DNA of 64,000 bases from Faecalicatena faecalis (GTDB lineage: Bacteria > Bacillota > Clostridia > Lachnospirales > Lachnospiraceae), in the NCBI RefSeq assembly GCF_012524165.2, contig NZ_JABACJ020000002.1, forward strand, positions 124,001 through 188,000, written 5' to 3'. Shown in pieces: positions 63,442 to 64,000 of the stretch. The notes under the pieces were generated by a model. That model was not told where the DNA came from. It saw only the letters and a program-made list of their open reading frames with translations, and did not search any database. A program made the position numbers and the translations under genes. Position 1 is the first letter of the stretch. Every line of letters starts with the position of its first letter.

Positions 63442-64000
63442 CTACTTCTCCCCCGATATATACAGCTCCACCAGCTCGTCCCCGACCTGTCCTTGTATCT
63501 CTTCATAAAGCGGTTCACACACCTTGCGCATCTCCTCGAAGACTTCATCCGACAGTTCAATCACCTCAGTCCCCGACTCTTCCATGATCTGCATCCTGTC
63601 ATCGACTCTCTCATCGGCCTGCTGCCTCGCGTAGGCCGTAGCAATCGCCCCCGCCTCAGTAATGATCTCCTGATGCTTCTCATCGAGCCCCTGGAAGAGC
63701 TCATCACTCACATACAGACTGATGTAATGCGGCAGATGATTCGTCTCCACCACATAATCCTGCTGCTCATACAATTTTCCTGAGACAATCACCTCACATG
63801 GATTTTCCTCCGCATCAATCGTATTCTGCTGCAATCCGATATAGACCTCACTGAATGCCATTGGGGTAGGATTGGTGCCCAGTGCCTGCCAGAAAGCAAG
63901 ATGGTTTGCATTTTCCATGGTCCGTATCTTCTGGCCTTTAAAATCAGATAACTTCGTGATCTTCTTATTCGTCGTCATCACGCGGAACCCCTGGTCCGCC
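63442..64000 (-). CDS. TRAP transporter substrate-binding protein (DctP family), partial
   Basis: The frame is open to the right edge, so the N-terminus lies beyond. The visible 186 residues include GFRVMTTNKKITKLSDFKGQ, RTMENANHLAFWQALGTNPTPM, FSEVYIGLQQNTIDAEENP and DYVVETNHLPHYISLYVSDE, all typical of DctP. Such proteins bind C4-dicarboxylates, sialic acid or similar acids outside the cell and hand them to a DctQM permease, which should lie downstream of the gene start on the same strand or nearby. The ligand is not known. Confidence 0.9.
   Translation of the reverse strand, partial: ADQGFRVMTTNKKITKLSDFKGQKIRTMENANHLAFWQALGTNPTPMAFSEVYIGLQQNTIDAEENPCEVIVSGKLYEQQDYVVETNHLPHYISLYVSDELFQGLDEKHQEIITEAGAIATAYARQQADERVDDRMQIMEESGTEVIELSDEVFEEMRKVCEPLYEEIQGQVGDELVELYISGEK

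Noticed and set aside
63419..63445. tRNA-like T-arm on the minus strand (GCAGAGTTCGAATCTCGCC)
   Set aside because: Only the T-arm-like part is present; the adjoining DNA is the end of the TRAP protein gene and no anticodon or D arm fits.

Overview
The window is chromosomal DNA from a low-to-mid-GC Firmicute, most likely a gut Lachnospiraceae (Clostridium cluster XIVa) relative. Clues are strong AGGAGG ribosome sites before most genes, the clostridial uvrC-hprK-glucokinase order, YtaF, DUF6774, DUF1846 and DUF5685 proteins, a BaiCD/BaiH-like oxidoreductase, an oleate hydratase and a CptIN-type RNA-toxin locus. The genus cannot be fixed from the sequence alone.

Layout. 1-14 kb is mostly housekeeping: a class A PBP cut by the left edge, the minus-strand uvrC-hprK-glcK operon, ftsH, a DUF1846 protein, an alkyl-sulfatase-like metallo-beta-lactamase-fold protein, pyrG and a PAP2 phosphatase. 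14-22 kb holds a DUF4230 lipid-anchored or membrane protein, a CDF metal exporter behind a well-formed NiCo riboswitch, an M23 peptidase, ytaF, a YkgJ-type cysteine-cluster protein, a Dus enzyme, a DUF6774 protein and an EamA transporter. 22-29 kb has two back-to-back ABC modules, one with a two-component system and one with an ECF sigma factor. 29-33 kb is a five-gene operon (DUF5685, DnaJ-domain, membrane protein, DUF1848, DUF5131).

33-37 kb is a UbiD-UbiX-LpdD aromatic (de)carboxylase operon with a divergent LysR regulator, next to a decayed HD-domain gene. 37-42 kb is a MacB/FtsX-type ABC exporter with a very long extracytoplasmic coiled coil and a TetR regulator. 42-45 kb has a frameshifted polytopic membrane protein and a PadR-controlled HAAS-FtsW/RodA fusion.

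45-64 kb is the accessory part. A 1156-residue protein fuses an Old Yellow Enzyme/BaiCD-like flavin and Fe-S reductase, an extended SDR and a zinc ribbon, with a divergent MerR-family regulator. Then follow a HipB-like antitoxin with a HipA stub, four paralogues of the AAA-ATPase-like/PD-(D/E)XK family (one lacking the nuclease part), alkylation-repair genes tag and ogt, a DUF2089 regulatory operon, a membrane-anchored oleate hydratase with its TetR regulator, and a type III toxin-antitoxin locus whose toxin gene is split by a one-base frameshift. A TRAP substrate-binding protein runs off the right edge.

No rRNA, tRNA, CRISPR array or complete insertion sequence was seen. The strongest candidates for undescribed biology are the OYE-SDR-zinc-ribbon fusion with its MerR partner, the cluster of AAA/PD-(D/E)XK paralogues, and the split CptIN-like locus.
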